A DNA stretch of 64,000 nucleotides from Verrucomicrobiota bacterium (GCA_017309115.1 JAFLEF010000022.1:1-64000), one strand, 5' to 3'. Numbered from the stretch's first letter, positions 17,204-26,361 are shown. Made by a program: numbers and translations. The notes: generated by a model not told the origin, from the letters alone.

Positions 17204-17938
17204 TCAACGGGCCTGACGGCGCCACAAGAGGGCGGTGGCCAGGGCCGAACCCAACAAGACAAGGGTGCTGCCGGTATCGGGCGTCGGAGTCGGAACACCC
17301 TTGTTGCGGAAGACGAATCCGAAACTGGGCACCTCATCGCTCTGGGATCCGGTGAAGTCGAACTCGCCTGTAATCAGGAGGTCGCCGAAATAGCCGCCGC
17401 CCTGACGTCCAAAATAGGCATGGGTGTAGTTGGCGCCGTTGGAGTCGTAGGGACCCTGGCTCGTACCATCCACTACCAGATCCTTGATTTTGGCGTCCTT
17501 GCCCGCGGTTCCGCGGTAGAAGAGGTCGATGTATTGGAAGCTGTACCCGTCGGTGCCGAAATCGTACGTCAGCGTTTCCGATGTGGTGTTGACCAGTCCG
17601 AACGATCCGTCGTCATTCGCATCGACCTTCAAGGTCAGCTCGCCGGTCAAAACGGAATAACTGACCTCAAATTTGCGCCAATCACCGGTGATCAAAGCGC
17701 CACCCGAAGAGCTGCCTCCCGGAAAGTTGCGGTCTACGACTTTGGTGCCGGCGCTGTAAAGGGCGGCCTCGAAACCGGTCCGGCCGTTGCGGACGCGGGC
17801 TTCGGTCACTCCCGTGGCGGCTCCGGCAGCCGCGATATCGGTGGCACTCGTGAGGGCGATCGATCCGGCTGAAAGTGTGGTTAAGCCAGCGCTGGCGACC
17901 GTGAGGGTGAGAAGGGACAGGGATTTCTTTGAGAGCAT
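17204..17938 (-). CDS. Exported protein with VPDSG-CTERM-like sorting tail
   Basis: A 244-residue secreted protein. It has an N-terminal signal peptide (MLSKKSLSLLTLTVASAGL) and a C-terminal tripartite tail: TPTPDTGSTLVLLG, a hydrophobic helix, and RRQAR. This is the exosortase-sorting layout of the VPDSG-CTERM family, with PDTG in place of VPDSG. The middle is a beta-rich domain (about 45-200) with no recognised catalytic motif. By family the tail is cut by an exosortase and the protein goes to the envelope or matrix. No exosortase gene lies in this window. The gene is divergent from the 881-residue secreted protein. Confidence 0.8.
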   Translation of the reverse strand: MLSKKSLSLLTLTVASAGLTTLSAGSIALTSATDIAAAGAATGVTEARVRNGRTGFEAALYSAGTKVVDRNFPGGSSSGGALITGDWRKFEVSYSVLTGELTLKVDANDDGSFGLVNTTSETLTYDFGTDGYSFQYIDLFYRGTAGKDAKIKDLVVDGTSQGPYDSNGANYTHAYFGRQGGGYFGDLLITGEFDFTGSQSDEVPSFGFVFRNKGVPTPTPDTGSTLVLLGSALATALLWRRQAR

Positions 17939-18394
17939 TGGTGGCGACTAAACGAACCTGCGCGAAATCCTTAAAAGCAGACCTTGTGCCGGGATTGAAT
18001 TCAGGCGGGGCTCCTCCGTGGGATGATCCCTAACTCATTGAAAATAAACCTCACGACCGGGGACTCAGCGGCTCGCCCCAGTGAGAAGGTTGGTCCCGGA
18101 AGTGTCGCCCATTCCGACACTGTCGGAATTTCGAACAGCTAGGACCCGGCTGGGCAACGGGTGGGGTTCCCGATCGATACCACTAGCTAGTCCCCATGCA
18201 GTGGTGGTGGTGGTAACGTTTCGTCATGCACTGCTTGCCGAGAACTTTGGTGCGGCCAATGATGGCCAAGATTTCTCAGGTGAGATTGGTTTCCTGGCTT
18301 GAGCCAACCGGGACAGGCTTCGCTCCCGGTCGCCTCGGAAAAGGTTCCTGTGAGCTCGAATCAAAGGCGGAATTCCTCTAAATCTGGTCCCTCA
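17939..18394. other. 456-base divergent intergenic region
   Basis: No gene supported; the short frames inside have no ribosome binding site and odd composition. It should hold the promoters of the two divergent secreted-protein genes. The one clear structure is the palindrome at 18111-18129. A second small palindrome ACTAGCTAGT lies near 18182. Confidence 0.5.
18111..18129. promoter_or_regulatory. Perfect 9+9 palindrome, operator candidate
   Basis: ATTCCGACA and TGTCGGAAT are perfect inverted repeats around a single C, lying between two divergent genes. The near-absent loop favours a dimeric DNA-binding protein site over an RNA hairpin. No regulator next to it suggests which protein would bind. 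Confidence 0.4.
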
Positions 18395-21040
18395 ATGACG
18401 CGTCACTTTCTCCTCGGATGGGCCTTGAGTGGTTGGTTGATGGCGCTGGCGTGGGCGGCCGAGCCCGGACTAGGGGCAGCTGACCGCGATCAGGATGGCC
18501 TGCCGGATTCCCTTGAAGACGCCAACGGCAACGGCCGCCGGGATCCCAAGGAGACGGATCTGGCCAACGCCGACACGGATGCGGACGGTTTGTTGGATGG
18601 CGAAGAAGTGGCGAATCACACGGACCCGCTGAATCCGGCGAGCTGGTTTCCGAAACGGCTGGCGGCCTGGTGGTGGGATAATTCTTCGGGAACCTGGCGG
18701 AACGAAGCCTCTGGTCAGCCGCCCCTGAGTCCACCGGGAACCGAGACTCAGGTTCCGGGCATCGTCGGGAAGGGAGTTCAGCTGATCCCTTCGCCGGGCG
18801 GAGGCCTGCGGTTTCCCGTCGTCGACGCCCGGGGTCGGCTGAATCTGCGGCTGGATCAGGGCAGTGTGCGCCTGTGGTTCAAGCCGGATTGGTCGCTGCC
18901 GAATCCGCCGGAATGGAGCGCGCCCTTGGTGGAGGTGGGTCGATTCAACGACGACGCGCTGGGGTGGTGGTCCTGGTATCTCCAGTTCGATGCTCGCGGG
19001 GAGTTCTGGTCCAAGTTCAGTTACGGCCGAGGCAACGATTTTCCCTTGTCCCGCTTCGACAGTCGGTTCGATCGCGCGACCTGGGGATCCCCTCCGGCCT
19101 GGCACGAACTGGTGTTGAGCTACGGGGCTGCGGCCACCCGGTTGTTTCACAACGGCACCTTGAACCTGTGGACCGATGCCAATAAGACGATTTGGAATCA
19201 TGGCCCTGGAGTGGCGCCGGCGCTGTTGCCCACCGAGGCTGGTCGCGCTCGCGGACTTCAATTTGGTGTCAATGCCGGGGGCGATCGCGCGATCCGGGGA
19301 ACGTTGGATAGCATCGAAACCTTCAACTACGCGCTGGGCTATACCGAGACCTTCCGCAATCAGCAGCTCACCCTTCGGATCGTCACCAACGGAAGCCAAC
19401 CGGCGCTCCAGTTCACTCGCAACCTCGAAGGGTATCCCAGCAAGTCCGGAATCACCTATCCGAACTATCCCGACCCTTGGCCCATCACCATCCAGCGGCG
19501 AATGCTGGGTCAGACCAACTGGGGCGAACCGATTCTCCAGCGGTCCACCAATGAACTCTGGGTGGACTCCTCGGTGATTCCGGGAACGACCTACGAATAT
19601 CTGGTTCGCACCGGGAATGGCGTCGTAGGCAAGCAGGTTCGACACTGGGTGGCGGGCATTGATCGGCCGGCGATTCATCAACGAGGCAATGTATTGTTGC
19701 TGGTGGATCGAACGGTGGCCTCCGGCTTGAAGGCGGAGCTGGCGCAATTGCGCACGCATTTGGCAGGTGACGGGTGGAAGCTGAAGGAATGGCTGCAGGC
19801 GCCGCGCCATGACGACGATTCCTTTGCGCCGAACCGTGCGAACCGAGCCAAGGTCACCGAATGGATCGCTTCCCAGTTCGTCCCCGGCGAGACCAACGTG
19901 GTGTTCCTACTGGGTCATGTGACCATTCCGTACAGCGGATCGGCGGCAATGGATGGGCATGGCGACCATGCCGGTGGTTGGGTGTGCGACAGCCATTACG
20001 GATACTCGCCCGCCCTGGCGGGATTATGGACCGATACGCGGCAAGCAGGCACGGCCGTGGCGGGAGACGGCATCTTCGATCAGAATCAGTTGCCTCGCGC
20101 ACCTGAGTTCGCCGTGGGTCGAGTGGACTTTGCGGGACTCCCGGACTTGGGGCGGGGCGCGGAGGTCGAGCTGTTGCGAAAATACCTGGCGAAGTCCTTT
20201 CGCTATCGGGTCCACGCGATTCCCACGTTTGGCCGGGTGTCCTGTCTGGGGGCCAATCCGCTGGGCCAAAATGCCGTGATGTCGGCGCAGACGTTTTCCG
20301 GGGGCAGTTTTGGAGTGACCCCGGGCACCTTGTTTGATGGCTACAACCTTCGAGAATTGGTGCCGACTGATCTCGGGGTGCACTTCCAGTATGCCAGTGC
20401 CAATGATACCGGAGTGTTTGACGGCTTGGGGGGAAGTCACACGGCCAAGGCGTTTGCGGATCCGCGTCAGGAAGTGCCGGTGGTGTTTCGTCAGGTGTGG
20501 TTTTCGTATGCGCCGGATTGGGCCCGATTGGATTCCTCGGGTCGCCTGCCGCCCCGCAACAACTGGCTACTGGCATCCCTGGCTTCGCCCAACTACGGGC
20601 TGGCCACATTCGGAGGACCGCGCTGGGATTTCACGGTGCTCGGAGCCGGCGCGCCGCTGGCGGATCTGATGGTTCGCGGGTGGTCGACCGTGGGAAATTT
20701 GCTCCCGGCGTTTCAGAGCATCTTGGGTGATCCAACGCTTCGATTGTTTCGAGTGACACCGCCTGGGCCGCTGGAGGTGAAGCGTTCCGGAACGACGTCG
20801 ACGCTGACCTGGAAGGCCTCGCCAGACCCCGGGTGTCGCTACTTTGTGTATCGCAGTCGGGATGGGTTGAATGGCTTTGGCGAACCCCTGAATGGCGGAC
20901 AGGCGGTCGATGGTTTGACCTTTAAGGACTCGGAATCCGCCCGGGGCGTGCAGTACCAAGTTCGAGCGACTCGATTGCAAGTAACCGGCTCCGGATCATT
21001 CTGGAACACCAGTCAGGGTGTCTTTGCCACGGCACCGTGA
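18395..21040 (+). CDS. Secreted thrombospondin-3/LamG protein with gingipain-like core
   Basis: An 881-residue exported protein. The ATG at 18395 gives a clean signal peptide (MTRHFLLGWALSGWLMALAW); an upstream GTG at 18350 would hide it. Calcium-binding type-3 repeats follow (DRDQDGLPDSLEDANGNGRR, TDADGLLDGEE), then a LamG-like domain (about 90-320), a beta stretch, and a region at about 420-790 with the layout of C25 (gingipain-like) peptidases: VVFLLGHVTIPYSG near 505, GHGDHAGGWVCDSHYGY near 521-537, PEFAVGRVDF near 570 and ILGDPTLRLF near 777. I cannot assign a catalytic Cys-His pair with confidence, so it may be an inactive homologue. The C-terminus is a fibronectin-like fold. Confidence 0.8.
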   Translation: MTRHFLLGWALSGWLMALAWAAEPGLGAADRDQDGLPDSLEDANGNGRRDPKETDLANADTDADGLLDGEEVANHTDPLNPASWFPKRLAAWWWDNSSGTWRNEASGQPPLSPPGTETQVPGIVGKGVQLIPSPGGGLRFPVVDARGRLNLRLDQGSVRLWFKPDWSLPNPPEWSAPLVEVGRFNDDALGWWSWYLQFDARGEFWSKFSYGRGNDFPLSRFDSRFDRATWGSPPAWHELVLSYGAAATRLFHNGTLNLWTDANKTIWNHGPGVAPALLPTEAGRARGLQFGVNAGGDRAIRGTLDSIETFNYALGYTETFRNQQLTLRIVTNGSQPALQFTRNLEGYPSKSGITYPNYPDPWPITIQRRMLGQTNWGEPILQRSTNELWVDSSVIPGTTYEYLVRTGNGVVGKQVRHWVAGIDRPAIHQRGNVLLLVDRTVASGLKAELAQLRTHLAGDGWKLKEWLQAPRHDDDSFAPNRANRAKVTEWIASQFVPGETNVVFLLGHVTIPYSGSAAMDGHGDHAGGWVCDSHYGYSPALAGLWTDTRQAGTAVAGDGIFDQNQLPRAPEFAVGRVDFAGLPDLGRGAEVELLRKYLAKSFRYRVHAIPTFGRVSCLGANPLGQNAVMSAQTFSGGSFGVTPGTLFDGYNLRELVPTDLGVHFQYASANDTGVFDGLGGSHTAKAFADPRQEVPVVFRQVWFSYAPDWARLDSSGRLPPRNNWLLASLASPNYGLATFGGPRWDFTVLGAGAPLADLMVRGWSTVGNLLPAFQSILGDPTLRLFRVTPPGPLEVKRSGTTSTLTWKASPDPGCRYFVYRSRDGLNGFGEPLNGGQAVDGLTFKDSESARGVQYQVRATRLQVTGSGSFWNTSQGVFATAP

Positions 21041-21333
21041 CTGATTCGAGCTGAGAGCTGAGAGCTGAGAGCTGAGAGGGAAGCGGGAAGCGGGAAGCGG
21101 TAGGGCGACGCTCCGGGGAGCCGTCCGTATCTCGGCGAAATAGCTCGTCACCTGTCCACACGCGCACGGCTCCGCGGAGCGTCGCCCCACCGGGGGACTC
21201 GCGAAGCTATGGAGTACGGTAGCCATAGTGACGCGGGAGTGACCACTACCACCTCGCCCGTGGGAAAGCGGCAAAAAGTTTGCCGCACTCCATAGCTTTC
21301 GGGCTCTGCCTCTCAGCTCTCAGCTCTCAGCTC
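21041..21333. repeat. Composite inverted-repeat element
   Basis: Four GAGAGCT-type units (21050-21078) and their reverse complement CTCAGCT (21311-21337) flank about 230 bases, so the whole segment could fold back on itself. Inside, GGGCGACGCTCCGGGGAGCCGT (21103-21125) faces its near-perfect inverse at 21168-21189, and a third pair, ACTCCATAGC against GCTATGGAGT, spans 21206-21297. No open reading frame and no transposase. It sits between convergent genes, where it might act as a terminator for both. Its origin is unknown; a non-autonomous mobile element is possible. Confidence 0.6.
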
Positions 21334-22074
21334 TCAGATTGCTTGCAGCCCTTGCCAAATCTTGCGGGCCGCCTCCGCGGGATTTGGGGCGGCGTAAATG
21401 GGCCGGCCGATGACCAGCCAGGAGGCGCCCGCGGCTAAGGCCTCCTGCGGACTGAGGGTGCGCTTCTGGTCGTCGGCCTTTTCCTCACCGGTTCGAATCC
21501 CTGGGGTCACCAATTGAATTTCGGGCGGCAGAATTTGCCGCAGACGGGGTAATTCGAGCGGGGAACAGACCAATCCGCGCAACCCGGAGGTTACGGCCAA
21601 GCGGGCGAGACGTTCGACCTGCTGGGCGGGATCAGCCTCAATCCCGAGTTCCTGAAGGGCCGCCTGATCCATGCTCGTGAGCACCGTAACACCCAAAACC
21701 AGTGGGGTAGGCTGTTTAAGTTCTGCCGCCGTCTTCTGGGCGGCTTGCTCGGCCGCGCGCATCATGGCTGACGCTCCGCTGCAATGCAGAGTCAGCATCT
21801 GCACATCCAGACGCACCGCGGCGGCGACGGCCTTGGCTACGGTGTTCGGAATGTCGTGGAACTTCAGATCGAGAAACACGGCGGCTCCGGTGTCTCGCAA
21901 ACGCCGAACGATGTCGGGCCCGGCGGAGACGAAGAGTTCCTTGCCAACCTTGAATGCACCGACAAACGGTGCGACGTCCTGAGCGAGCTGAACCGCAGCG
22001 TCTGCCGACGGAACATCAAGGGCGACGATGATGGGATTTTTCAAAGGGTAAGACGGAATCAACGTCGCCACCAA
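21334..22074 (-). CDS. pyrF: Orotidine 5'-phosphate decarboxylase
   Basis: Last step of de novo UMP synthesis: decarboxylates orotidine monophosphate in the cytoplasm. The catalytic block FLDLKFHDIPNTV (about residues 69-81) holds the Asp-Lys-Asp residues of the active site; the N-terminal IIVALDVPS strand and the C-terminal VTPGIRTGEE phosphate-binding loop are present. The 246-residue length is normal for the family. No ATG is available; the start is a TTG at 22074 or a GTG at 22071, so the gene overlaps the upstream kinase stop by 13-16 bases, which implies coupled translation. Confidence 0.95.
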   Translation of the reverse strand: MVATLIPSYPLKNPIIVALDVPSADAAVQLAQDVAPFVGAFKVGKELFVSAGPDIVRRLRDTGAAVFLDLKFHDIPNTVAKAVAAAVRLDVQMLTLHCSGASAMMRAAEQAAQKTAAELKQPTPLVLGVTVLTSMDQAALQELGIEADPAQQVERLARLAVTSGLRGLVCSPLELPRLRQILPPEIQLVTPGIRTGEEKADDQKRTLSPQEALAAGASWLVIGRPIYAAPNPAEAARKIWQGLQAI

Positions 22075-23114
22075 CGGCGGGCCTCGGCGGGAGCGGCGGC
22101 CGGGGCTGGCTGACCCGTGAATTGACGGATGAGGAGCTGGCTGCGGGCCGCTTCCAGAGCCATGCGGAATTCCTCATAACTCGGGAACCGCTGGGCCGGA
22201 TCCTTGGCCATAGCCCGGACCAGAACATCACTGGTCGGCTGGGTGATGTCGGGCGCCGCGGAAATGGGTGGGACGAGCGGAGTGTGAACCTGGGCCGAAA
22301 TGACTTCCTCGACCGTGGTGGCCTCGAATGGCACATGGCCCACCAACGCGTGATAAAGCGTTCCCGCCAGCGAATACTCGTCGCTCAGAAAACTCTCGCC
22401 GGTCTGCTGTACCCGTTCCGGCGCGATGTAGTACGGCGTGCCGTACACCGGAGCGTAGTAGTCCTTGTCGGCATCGGTTTTTCGGGACAGACCGAAATCC
22501 ACCAGCTTGGGCTCGCCATCGGCATTGAACAGGATGTTGCCGGGCTTGATGTCCAAGTGCAGCAGACCGTGCTTGAGGGCGGTGGCCAAAGCGCTGGAAA
22601 CCTTGATCCCGATGTCGAGGACCTCGAGTTCGGAAACCCGCCGATGCGTCTCAATCTTGCCGTCGAGGCTGCCCGCGTCAGCCAGTTCCATCACCAGATA
22701 CCGATATGTCCCTTCCTGATCGAAGGTGTAAACGTGGATGATATTGGTGTGGTTGAGCTGGGCGCAGGCTCGGGACTCGGCGGCAAAGGCGTTGACCGCG
22801 TTCTCGTCGTTTACCAATTCCTGCTTCATCAACTTGACCGCCACTTCGCGGCCCAACGTGTTGTCCCACGCCCGGTACACCGTGCCCATGCCACCGGAGG
22901 CGATCTCCGAGCGCAGTTCGAACTGCCGCAGGTTCATCGGCATCATGACCGCCCCGTTACACTTGACGCAGGTGGTCTGCTCCAAGGGAGCGAGCGTGCC
23001 GGGGATGAACACCTTCGATCCGCAGTGCGGACAGGCGACCATCTTCAGTGATTTGCTCAACGATGACATCGGGCGGCGCGAAAATGTAGCGATGACGGCA
23101 CCGGGAACAAGCAT
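22059..23114 (-). CDS. Ser/Thr protein kinase with N-terminal zinc ribbon
   Basis: A soluble Hanks-type kinase of up to 351 residues. A zinc ribbon (CPHC and CVKC, about 28-55) precedes the kinase domain (about 70-330). The glycine loop is IASGGMGTVYRA, the ATP lysine is in EVAVKLM, the catalytic loop reads HLDIKPGNIL and the Mg loop DFGLSR, with GTPYYIAPE and DEYSLAGTLYHALVG after it. The Arg of the usual HRD is Leu, so this is a non-RD kinase that may not need activation-loop phosphorylation. No transmembrane helix is seen, unlike PknB. Starts at 23114 or 23069 are both possible. It is transcribed just ahead of pyrF and overlaps it. Its substrates are unknown. Confidence 0.92.
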   Translation of the reverse strand: MLVPGAVIATFSRRPMSSLSKSLKMVACPHCGSKVFIPGTLAPLEQTTCVKCNGAVMMPMNLRQFELRSEIASGGMGTVYRAWDNTLGREVAVKLMKQELVNDENAVNAFAAESRACAQLNHTNIIHVYTFDQEGTYRYLVMELADAGSLDGKIETHRRVSELEVLDIGIKVSSALATALKHGLLHLDIKPGNILFNADGEPKLVDFGLSRKTDADKDYYAPVYGTPYYIAPERVQQTGESFLSDEYSLAGTLYHALVGHVPFEATTVEEVISAQVHTPLVPPISAAPDITQPTSDVLVRAMAKDPAQRFPSYEEFRMALEAARSQLLIRQFTGQPAPAAAPAEARRWWRR

Positions 23115-23164
23115 CTGCTGCGCTTGATTGTACCGGGCCGACCCGACGGTTACTCTGTTCCCTC

Positions 23165-24724
23165 ATGAAGTCATCGGGAATCGTCTATCTCGTGGGCGCC
23201 GGTCCAGGGGATGCCGGGTTGCTCACCGTACGGGGAGCGGAACTGTTGGGTCGCGCCGAAGTGGTCGTTTACGACGCTCTGGTGAACCCCGATTTGCTGC
23301 GCCGCGCTCCGGCGGGGGCGGAGGTCATCTACGCCGGGAAACGGTCCCGCGACCATGCGCTGCCGCAGGAGGATCTAAACCAGCTGCTGGTGGCCAAGGC
23401 CAAGGAGGGCCGAACGGTGGTTCGCTTGAAGGGCGGAGATCCGTATGTTTTCGGCCGGGGCGGAGAAGAAGCTCAGGAACTCCGGGAAGCCGGAGTGGCG
23501 TTTGAGGTCGTTCCAGGAATTTCCTCCGTGGTCGCCGCGCCCGCCTACGCCGGCATTCCGCTGACGCATCGGGACTTTTGCTCGAGTTTTCATGTGTTCA
23601 CCGGTCACGAGGATCCCACCCGACCGGAGTCACGATTGGATTGGGCGCAAATTGCCCGGTTAAACGGGACTCGGGTCATTCTGATGGGGATTGAGCGTTT
23701 GCCGCAGATCGTGAGGGAGTTGAAGCAGCACGGGGCGCCGGGCGAAACTCCGGTGGCGTTGGTCCGCTGGGGAACGACCGGCCGTCAGCAGACTTTGGTC
23801 GGCACCCTCGAGTCCATTGCCGGGCAGGCGGAACAGGCGGAGTTTGCCGCTCCGGCGGTGGTGGTGATTGGCGGCGTGGTGGGGTTGCGTCGAGAATTGG
23901 ACTGGTTCGAGCATCGACCGCTCTTCGGACAACGCATCGTGGTGACCCGCACTCGCGATCAGGCCAGCCAGTTGAGCCGGCAGTTGTTGGAGCGGGGAGC
24001 CGAGGTTCTGGAAATCCCGACCATCAAAATAGTGCCGCCGGATCAGTTGGGGCCGCTGATTGAGTGCCTGACCGGCCTGGGCGAGTACGACTGGATCATT
24101 TTCACCAGCCCGAATGGCGTGACCTCGTTCTTTGAGTACTTCTTCAAGGCGTATGACGACGTTCGCGCCTTGGGAATGCTTCGGTTCGCCGCAGTTGGAC
24201 CGGCCACAGCGGCCAAGCTCAAGGAGTATCATCTCCGGGTGGACGCCATGCCCGAAGAATACGTGGCTCGTAAGGTGGCCAGTGCCATTAGCGCTCAGGA
24301 GACGGTCGAAAACTTACGAATTCTGTGTTTGCGCGCGCAGGTGGCGAGTCCGGAGTTGGTGCGCGAGTTGGAGGACTTGGGCGGAATCGTGGACGATGTG
24401 GCCTGCTATCAGACTGTCCCGGAGACGGAGGATCTCAATGGTGCGGCGGCCCGCCTGCGGGAAACGGGTGCCGATTGGGTGACGTTCACCAGCGCTTCTA
24501 CGGTCGAAAATTTCCACGCTCGATTTGATCTGAAGGCCCTGCGCACCCAGTGGCCGGAGATCCGGTTTGCTTCCATCGGCCCGGAAACCTCGAAGGCGCT
24601 GGCTGCCCTCGGATTCACTCCCGACGTCGAAGCGCGTCCGCACAATCTCGAAGGCTTGGTCAAGGGACTCGAGACCGCCGTGCGCAAGGCAGCCAAGAAG
24701 GCTCCTAAATCCGAATCTCAGTAG
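23165..24724 (+). CDS. cobA-hemD: Uroporphyrinogen-III methyltransferase / uroporphyrinogen-III synthase fusion
   Basis: A 519-residue bifunctional tetrapyrrole enzyme. Residues 1-245 are the SAM-dependent uroporphyrinogen-III C-methyltransferase (VYLVGAGPGDAGLLTVRGAE, then RLKGGDPYVFGRGGEEA and VVPGISSVVAAPAYAGIPLT), which leads to precorrin-2 and so to siroheme or cobalamin. Residues about 255-510 are uroporphyrinogen-III synthase (GQRIVVTRTRDQASQL, IIFTSPNGVTSFFEYF, VTFTSASTVENF). The fusion order is common in several phyla. The gene is divergent from the Ser/Thr kinase and its stop overlaps the convergent transporter gene by seven bases. No other heme genes are in the window. Confidence 0.95.
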   Translation: MKSSGIVYLVGAGPGDAGLLTVRGAELLGRAEVVVYDALVNPDLLRRAPAGAEVIYAGKRSRDHALPQEDLNQLLVAKAKEGRTVVRLKGGDPYVFGRGGEEAQELREAGVAFEVVPGISSVVAAPAYAGIPLTHRDFCSSFHVFTGHEDPTRPESRLDWAQIARLNGTRVILMGIERLPQIVRELKQHGAPGETPVALVRWGTTGRQQTLVGTLESIAGQAEQAEFAAPAVVVIGGVVGLRRELDWFEHRPLFGQRIVVTRTRDQASQLSRQLLERGAEVLEIPTIKIVPPDQLGPLIECLTGLGEYDWIIFTSPNGVTSFFEYFFKAYDDVRALGMLRFAAVGPATAAKLKEYHLRVDAMPEEYVARKVASAISAQETVENLRILCLRAQVASPELVRELEDLGGIVDDVACYQTVPETEDLNGAAARLRETGADWVTFTSASTVENFHARFDLKALRTQWPEIRFASIGPETSKALAALGFTPDVEARPHNLEGLVKGLETAVRKAAKKAPKSESQ

Positions 24725-25662
24725 TCGAGCAGGCGAAGGCCGAGCTTTAGCCAGAAGGGAATGGTGAGGAATCCGAGCAAACTGGTTCCCACCACGATGC
24801 GCACAGCGGTGAGCGGATCACCGCCGTAGAGCCGTGCCAGCACTACCGGGAACACCGCGACGGGCATGGCGGCTTGGACCATCAGGACCTGCTTGAGCTC
24901 CTTGGCCACTGGCAGCAGCCAGGCCAGTCCCAGAATGAAGATCGGCATGATTCCCACCCGGACGAGGGAGGCCCAGGCGACGGTGCGCAGATCGAAATGT
25001 CGCCGGAGTTCCGCGATGGAATCCGAAATCGTCGCGCCAATCAGGATGATGCCGAGCGGGAAGGCGCAGGCTCCCAGCATGTCGGCGGTCGTCAGCAGGA
25101 ACTTCGGCATCCAGTATTCGGCGCCCGCGACGTTCAGGCCGACGGCAATGAAGATGGAGAGGATGGGCGGGTTGAGCAGATGTCGCCATTCCCGCAGGCT
25201 ACCGTGCCCCAAGGCCACCAGGCAGACCGTCCACATCGCAATATCGACGCCCAGATTGTGGACGAACAACACGCCAGCCGTATCCCCGGGAAAGAGCGTT
25301 AGAATGAGGGGCAGGGGAACATAGCCGTAGTTCTGAATCCCGGTCTGTGCGGCGAACGTTCGCTGACTTTTCTCGTTCTTCAGGCCGCTGCGCCGGCGCA
25401 ACAGCCAGGCCAAACCCACGCCCGCAGAGACCACCAGAAATCCCAGCAGGGGGGCGAGGAACAGGTTCTCGGCCTTGCGCAGCGCGGCGTTGCCCAGCAC
25501 GACGTCCAGAATCAGGGCGGGCGTCAGCACGTTGACGACCACTCGCATCAGACTGGCATCGGCCTCCTGTGTTAGCCAGCGCGCTTGGCGTAGTGCGACG
25601 CCGGTGCCGGCGAGGCAAAAGACCGGCAGGACGGCGGAAAGGACGGTGAGAAGTTGATTCAC
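24718..25662 (-). CDS. AEC (auxin efflux carrier) family transporter
   Basis: Inner-membrane permease of about 314 residues with roughly ten transmembrane helices in the 5+5 layout of the AEC family. Helical stretches include VLPVFCLAGTGVAL near the N-terminus and VGTSLLGFLTIPFWLKLGL at the end. Bacterial members export or import organic acids such as malonate or malate; the substrate here is unknown. I chose the GTG at 25662 because the longer frame begins at a TTG and adds a proline-rich, implausible leader. It converges on cobA-hemD with overlapping ends. Confidence 0.88.
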   Translation of the reverse strand: MNQLLTVLSAVLPVFCLAGTGVALRQARWLTQEADASLMRVVVNVLTPALILDVVLGNAALRKAENLFLAPLLGFLVVSAGVGLAWLLRRRSGLKNEKSQRTFAAQTGIQNYGYVPLPLILTLFPGDTAGVLFVHNLGVDIAMWTVCLVALGHGSLREWRHLLNPPILSIFIAVGLNVAGAEYWMPKFLLTTADMLGACAFPLGIILIGATISDSIAELRRHFDLRTVAWASLVRVGIMPIFILGLAWLLPVAKELKQVLMVQAAMPVAVFPVVLARLYGGDPLTAVRIVVGTSLLGFLTIPFWLKLGLRLLDY

Positions 25663-25731
25663 AGACGGACGGGCCGGAGCCCGCCCCAAAGAACCGGCAA
25701 GAAGGCGCCGGCGACAAGCCTGTTCTCCCGA

Positions 25732-26361
25732 TCAAGGTCGGACGAGGAAATTGACCAATTCCTCGAATTCGGCGTGCTGAACCTCCCGCAACCACAGAAC
25801 TGTTGGGTGGAGAGCCGGACTTCGTTCGACCGATTCGCACAGGTCTACAAAAGCGAACGGTTCAAAGGCGCCAGGCAGGGTGAGCTGACGAACTAGTTCG
25901 GTTTGTTCCGGATTCCGAGCCAGTGCGGGCAGCCGACGTCCCAGGGCTAGATAGACGGGATGAGCGTCGAAGCGACGGAACCAATACTTGGCGTTCCAGT
26001 AGTCGGGTTCGCGTCGATGCAGGATGGCGTGGATGATGGCCGCCTCGACGTCGGCTAGATCCTGCACGATGTCGTGGGCCGGATCGTGCTGATCATGATA
26101 CAGCAGTGCGGTGGCTTTCAGGCGGAGCGCGGCGTCCGGGGACAATTCGTGTTCGGTGGCGAAGAGATCTGTCCGCGCCTCGACCTCTCGCCGGGTCAGG
26201 ACATGCCGGCGCGGCCCGGGTCCCAGTTCGGGAACTTCCGGGGTGGCGGCCCATTTCCAAAAGGCGGAGCTACGGCTAGCCAGGGGTGGCAAACTCATGA
26301 CGGGAGCGCGGGCAGCATTTGCAGGAGACGGGCCGGCGTCAACGCGCGGCGACAGATTCAT
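25732..26361 (-). CDS. Conserved hypothetical protein (DYWNAKYWFRR type)
   Basis: About 209 residues, cytoplasmic, no signal peptide. The middle is helical, with YHDQHDPAHDIVQDL followed by HAILHRREPDYWNAKYWFRR and DAHPVY, a pattern I have seen in unnamed proteins of Verrucomicrobiota and Planctomycetota; the function is unknown. The ATG at 26361 has GGAAGG four bases upstream; the ATG at 26298 is an alternative, and the longest frame would run into the divergent nadD gene. The conserved His/Glu/Asp residues could form a metal site, but that is a guess. Confidence 0.75.
   Translation of the reverse strand: MNLSPRVDAGPSPANAARAPVMSLPPLASRSSAFWKWAATPEVPELGPGPRRHVLTRREVEARTDLFATEHELSPDAALRLKATALLYHDQHDPAHDIVQDLADVEAAIIHAILHRREPDYWNAKYWFRRFDAHPVYLALGRRLPALARNPEQTELVRQLTLPGAFEPFAFVDLCESVERSPALHPTVLWLREVQHAEFEELVNFLVRP

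Noticed and set aside
18081-18302. 73-residue plus-strand frame
   Set aside because: No ribosome site, odd composition, and it covers the perfect palindrome of the divergent promoter region.
18470-19810. 446-residue minus-strand open frame
   Set aside because: Antisense of the large secreted gene; no domain and no signal.
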